Below, one piece after another: positions 13,922 through 15,750 of a stretch of DNA of 15,750 nt. Positions within the stretch are counted from its first letter, which is position 1, and each line of letters starts with the position of its first letter. The position numbers were made by a program, and so were the translations under genes. The notes beneath the pieces were generated by a model. That model worked only from the letters and a program-made list of their open reading frames with translations, did no database searches and had not been told where the DNA came from. Location of the stretch: assembly GCA_041685935.1 (NCBI GenBank), contig JAWLES010000041.1, positions 1 through 15,750 on the forward strand, read 5' to 3'. This stretch comes from JAIPEK01 sp041685935 (GTDB taxonomy: Bacteria > Desulfobacterota > Desulfobacteria > Desulfobacterales > Desulfobacteraceae).

Positions 13922-13967
13922 CTTCTGTCATCCATCAAAGGCACGGGTTTCCATTGGACCGGAAACC

Positions 13968-14717
13968 CTACATCCGTATATAGGTCCTGCCTCCTGCATA
14001 ACGCCGCTTGAAATACCGCCTGTCCAAAGTTTCCCTGCATACGGTTTTGCCTCTGCCCGGTGCGTGTATAAACCTGCCGCCGCCTATATACACTCCCACG
14101 TGGGAAATGCGCCCTCCGGACTTAAAAAAAACCAGATCCCCTTGTGTCAGGTTCTGTTTTTTAACAAAACGCCCCCGGCCGAATTGATTTTGTGCAGTTC
14201 TCGGCAGATCGATCCCCACTTTCCGGTAAACCGAAAGGGTAAGCCCGCTGCAGTCGAATCCGGCATTCGGGCTCTCCCCGCCCCACTGATAGGGAATTCC
14301 GAGGTACTTTTCAGCTTCGGCCACGATCCTTTTTCGTACCGGTCCACGGGCCGGCCGATCTTTTGTTTCATACCCGGGCGGGATAACAAAAAAGTCAGTA
14401 ATAATCCCAAGGCTTTTCAAATGAGAAGCCTTTGCGACAGCCTTCCGCCGGGAGCCGAAATTGCCGAATCTCACCTTGAAAAGTCCGTCTTCATCCTTGA
14501 AACAGAAAGCGTCCGCATAGGAGCGGATTTTTAATGTAAACCGTTCTGCATTGGAAAATTTCCGGAAAGCGCCCGCCTGGACGGAATACTGTATGGAATA
14601 CCGGAAACTCTCCGCATCCGGGGAATAAGCAGGGCGTTCCTTTAAAGACGGGCTGCAGGAGAAAAACAGAGCAGCTGCGGTCAGAACGAATACCGGTATA
14701 TACTTGTATTTGACCAT
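13968..14717 (-). CDS. SPOR and NlpC/P60 domain lipoprotein, putative peptidoglycan endopeptidase
   Basis: A 249-residue envelope protein. The N-terminus is a lipoprotein signal (K-Y-K-Y then a hydrophobic run, L-F-F-S-Cys21). Residues ~42-115 form a SPOR domain (Y-S-V-Q-A-G-A-F at the start, V-R-F-G-N-F in the middle), which binds denuded glycan strands. Residues ~125-249 form an NlpC/P60 cysteine peptidase with the catalytic set Cys156 (F-D-C-S-G-L), His206 (H-V-G-V-Y-I-G-G-G) and His218 (F-I-H-A-P-G). It probably cleaves stem-peptide bonds near division sites; this is family knowledge. No Shine-Dalgarno precedes the ATG; a consensus -10 ends five bases before it. The lipobox has Phe at -3 and -2, somewhat atypical. 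Confidence 0.9.
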   Translation of the reverse strand: MVKYKYIPVFVLTAAALFFSCSPSLKERPAYSPDAESFRYSIQYSVQAGAFRKFSNAERFTLKIRSYADAFCFKDEDGLFKVRFGNFGSRRKAVAKASHLKSLGIITDFFVIPPGYETKDRPARGPVRKRIVAEAEKYLGIPYQWGGESPNAGFDCSGLTLSVYRKVGIDLPRTAQNQFGRGRFVKKQNLTQGDLVFFKSGGRISHVGVYIGGGRFIHAPGRGKTVCRETLDRRYFKRRYAGGRTYIRM

Positions 14718-14722
14718 ACCCG

Positions 14723-14750
14723 ATTATACCGCAATTGATCCGTTTTTCAA
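14723..14750 (-). promoter_or_regulatory. Promoter abutting the SPOR-NlpC/P60 start codon
   Basis: On the minus strand TTGAAA (14750-14745), a 16-base spacer and a perfect TATAAT (14728-14723). Only five bases separate the -10 from the ATG at 14717, so the transcription start is predicted within one or two bases of the A of ATG. That makes the mRNA leaderless or nearly so. Confidence 0.55.
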
Positions 14751-14849
14751 GCGCACACCCATGGAGAGCCCCATGTAATTTTAATGAAAGCCCTTGCCAT
14801 GTCACCGGTATCAGTCTATCCGGCATAAATACCCGCTCACTGGTAAAAC

Positions 14850-14880
14850 TTTGCATATAAATAGAAATTTTCAATGCAAA
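14850..14880. repeat. Inverted repeat in the divergent 14718-14994 gap
   Basis: TTTGCAT (14850-14856) and ATGCAAA (14874-14880) form a perfect 7-bp inverted repeat with a 17-base AT-rich spacer. It lies about 115 bases before the MauE-like gene and 130 bases before the NlpC/P60 gene on the other strand. Apart from this and the NlpC/P60 promoter, the 277-base gap is AT-rich. I see no gene in it and no convincing plus-strand promoter. Confidence 0.3.
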
Positions 14881-14994
14881 CAGACAGTATCATTGGAATT
14901 TACTATTTTACTTATTGTGACTTTCCATAGTATTGAATTAAGCCATGTTATTGAAAAGCTGAAGCCGCCTCAAATTAAACAGGGATTGGGTTAA

Positions 14995-15492
14995 ATGGAA
15001 AAGATGGGCTGGATATACAGGCTTTGCAGATGGGCACTTGGTGTCATATTCATCTATGCCGGAGGTACAAAATTGCTGGAACCGGAAATCTTCGCGGTAC
15101 TGATTGAAGCATACGGTATCGTCCCGGAAATTCTTCTGATGCCGGTGGCGATCGGGTTGCCGCTTATTGAGGTGACCGCCGGCACAGGACTCCTGTTCGA
15201 CATCCGGGGAAGCCTGGCGTGGATTACCGGCCTGCTGGTTCTTTTTATAACGGTACTTGGATACGGTATCTGGATGGGACTGGATGTGGACTGCGGCTGC
15301 TTCGGCCCGGAAGATCCTGAATCCGAGGCTTTTCATGGACTGAGACTGTCTCTGTATAGGGATCTTTTCATGATGGCAGGAGTGATTTTTATATACGGCT
15401 GGCGCCGGAATACTGCCATACGGCCGGCAGGCGTCATGACAATTGTTAATCAACTGTTGGGTAAAAGGAGAAAAGAAAATGCGCATGGGTAA
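14995..15492 (+). CDS. MauE/DoxX-like integral membrane protein with CGC motif
   Basis: A 165-residue inner-membrane protein with four predicted helices (about 11-29, 43-67, 73-95, 122-139). Family marks are Y-A-G-G-T-K-L at 21-27 after helix 1, P-L-I-E-V-T-A-G-x-G-L in helix 2, and D-C-G-C-F-G (Cys100, Cys102) after helix 3. This C-G-C-F-G is typical of the MauE/DoxX-related group, which supports periplasmic thiol-disulfide or quinone-linked redox steps. The ribosome site is weak (GGG six bases before the ATG at 14995). An alternative ATG at 15004 is preceded by GGAAAAG. Its 3' end overlaps the next gene by 14 bases, showing translational coupling with the rhodanese-like protein. Confidence 0.8.
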   Translation: MEKMGWIYRLCRWALGVIFIYAGGTKLLEPEIFAVLIEAYGIVPEILLMPVAIGLPLIEVTAGTGLLFDIRGSLAWITGLLVLFITVLGYGIWMGLDVDCGCFGPEDPESEAFHGLRLSLYRDLFMMAGVIFIYGWRRNTAIRPAGVMTIVNQLLGKRRKENAHG

Positions 15493-15750
15493 ATCTTTAC
15501 TGAAAATTTTGCTGATTATGGGAATTGTGGCCGTGATGGCAGCTCCTGCAGCCGCCTTTCTGGACAACAAATTTGAAAAGGAGGTTGAAAAGGAGGAAGG
15601 TGCGGTCAAACTGGTGCGTGAAGTTCAGCACGGCGGCTATGACGTGGTAACCACAGAAGAACTTAAAAAATGGATCGACTCGGGAAAGGACATGCTTATC
15701 GTGGATACCATGCCGTACGAAGCCAGCTACAAAAAACAGCATGTGCCCGG
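15479..15750 (+). CDS. Secreted rhodanese-like protein, 3'-truncated by the window
   Basis: The frame is open from ATG 15479 to the last base (90 complete codons). AGGAG at 15466-15470, eight bases upstream, supports this start over the ATG at 15485. The N-terminus is a signal peptide (K-S-L-L-K then a hydrophobic run, A-A-P-A-A-A-F, cleavage near residue 26). A charged E-K-E-V-E-K-E-E segment follows, and then the start of a rhodanese fold: V-T-T-E-E-L-K-K-W-I, M-L-I-V-D-T-M-P and Y-K-K-Q-H-V-P-G, matching the family's L-I-D-V-R ... H-I-P-G. The Asp is kept, but the usual Arg is replaced in D-T-M-P. The catalytic Cys, if any, lies beyond the window. Coupled to the MauE-like gene, it suggests periplasmic sulfur transfer or thiol redox. 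Confidence 0.82.
   Translation, partial: MRMGKSLLKILLIMGIVAVMAAPAAAFLDNKFEKEVEKEEGAVKLVREVQHGGYDVVTTEELKKWIDSGKDMLIVDTMPYEASYKKQHVP
15573..15596 (+). repeat. Tandem 12-bp duplication inside the rhodanese gene
   Basis: TTGAAAAGGAGG occurs twice head to tail, encoding F-E-K-E-V-E-K-E just after the signal peptide. Each copy contains a strong Shine-Dalgarno-like AAGGAGG within coding sequence. Confidence 0.7.

Noticed and set aside
14938..15609. Minus-strand open frame of 223 codons opposite the MauE-like and rhodanese genes
   Set aside because: It covers clearly coding plus-strand sequence with membrane helices and a signal peptide, and its own translation looks like low-order His/Gln-rich shadow sequence.
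1..15750. CRISPR arrays, tRNA/rRNA genes, transposases or prophage genes
   Set aside because: No regularly spaced repeats, cloverleaf-like runs or mobile-element proteins were recognised on either strand; the low-complexity repeats at 9073-9160 are coding Gly/Arg codons.

Overview
This window most likely comes from an anaerobic, sulfate-reducing member of the Desulfobacterota (Desulfobacterales type). That is an inference from gene content. The left half is a Wood-Ljungdahl (CODH/acetyl-CoA synthase) operon of bacterial type. The rest holds an acetate-transporter homologue, DUF5320 proteins, a NuoEF-type flavoprotein module with several Fe-S clusters and a CGGC-domain protein, a combination typical of complete-oxidising sulfate reducers that run the pathway in reverse. 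No RNA gene, IS element or CRISPR array was seen.

Layout, + strand, 1-7676: the 3' part of the CO dehydrogenase gene (cooS/acsA, cut by the window edge), acsB (acetyl-CoA synthase), acsC (large corrinoid Fe-S protein subunit), acsE (methyltetrahydrofolate:corrinoid protein methyltransferase), a rho-independent terminator, a 97-residue protein of unknown function, and cooC (nickel-insertion ATPase). acsD, for the small corrinoid protein subunit, is not between acsC and acsE. Together the enzymes interconvert acetyl-CoA with CO2 and methyl-tetrahydrofolate. CooC serves maturation of the nickel sites.

Minus strand, 7801-9255: a GPR1/FUN34/YaaH-type acetate transporter is convergent with cooC. 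A separate two-gene unit follows, encoding a DUF5320 coiled-coil protein and a Gly/Arg-rich DUF5320-like peptide. Its promoter has a consensus -35, 17-bp spacing and a near-consensus -10, and it is bracketed by two perfect 16-bp inverted copies of an operator-like sequence. Divergent from this unit (+, 9500-9880) is a ten-cysteine CGGC-domain protein whose signature motif is altered to C-R-C-P, with its own palindrome upstream. This stretch (about 8.7-9.9 kb) is the best candidate for a little-described system.

Minus strand, 9916-14717: nuoE, nuoF (with an N-terminal [2Fe-2S] domain and a C-terminal 2x[4Fe-4S] domain) and a Nudix hydrolase form a tight operon. Upstream of it lie a GT-B glycosyltransferase of the DUF3524 / tRNA-queuosine mannosyltransferase family and a SPOR-NlpC/P60 lipoprotein. 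The lipoprotein's best promoter lies so close to its ATG that the mRNA could be leaderless.

Plus strand, 14995 to the end: a MauE/DoxX-like membrane protein with a C-G-C-F-G motif overlaps a secreted rhodanese-like protein that runs off the window. This looks like a small envelope sulfur/thiol redox unit. No intergenic gap exceeds 300 bases.
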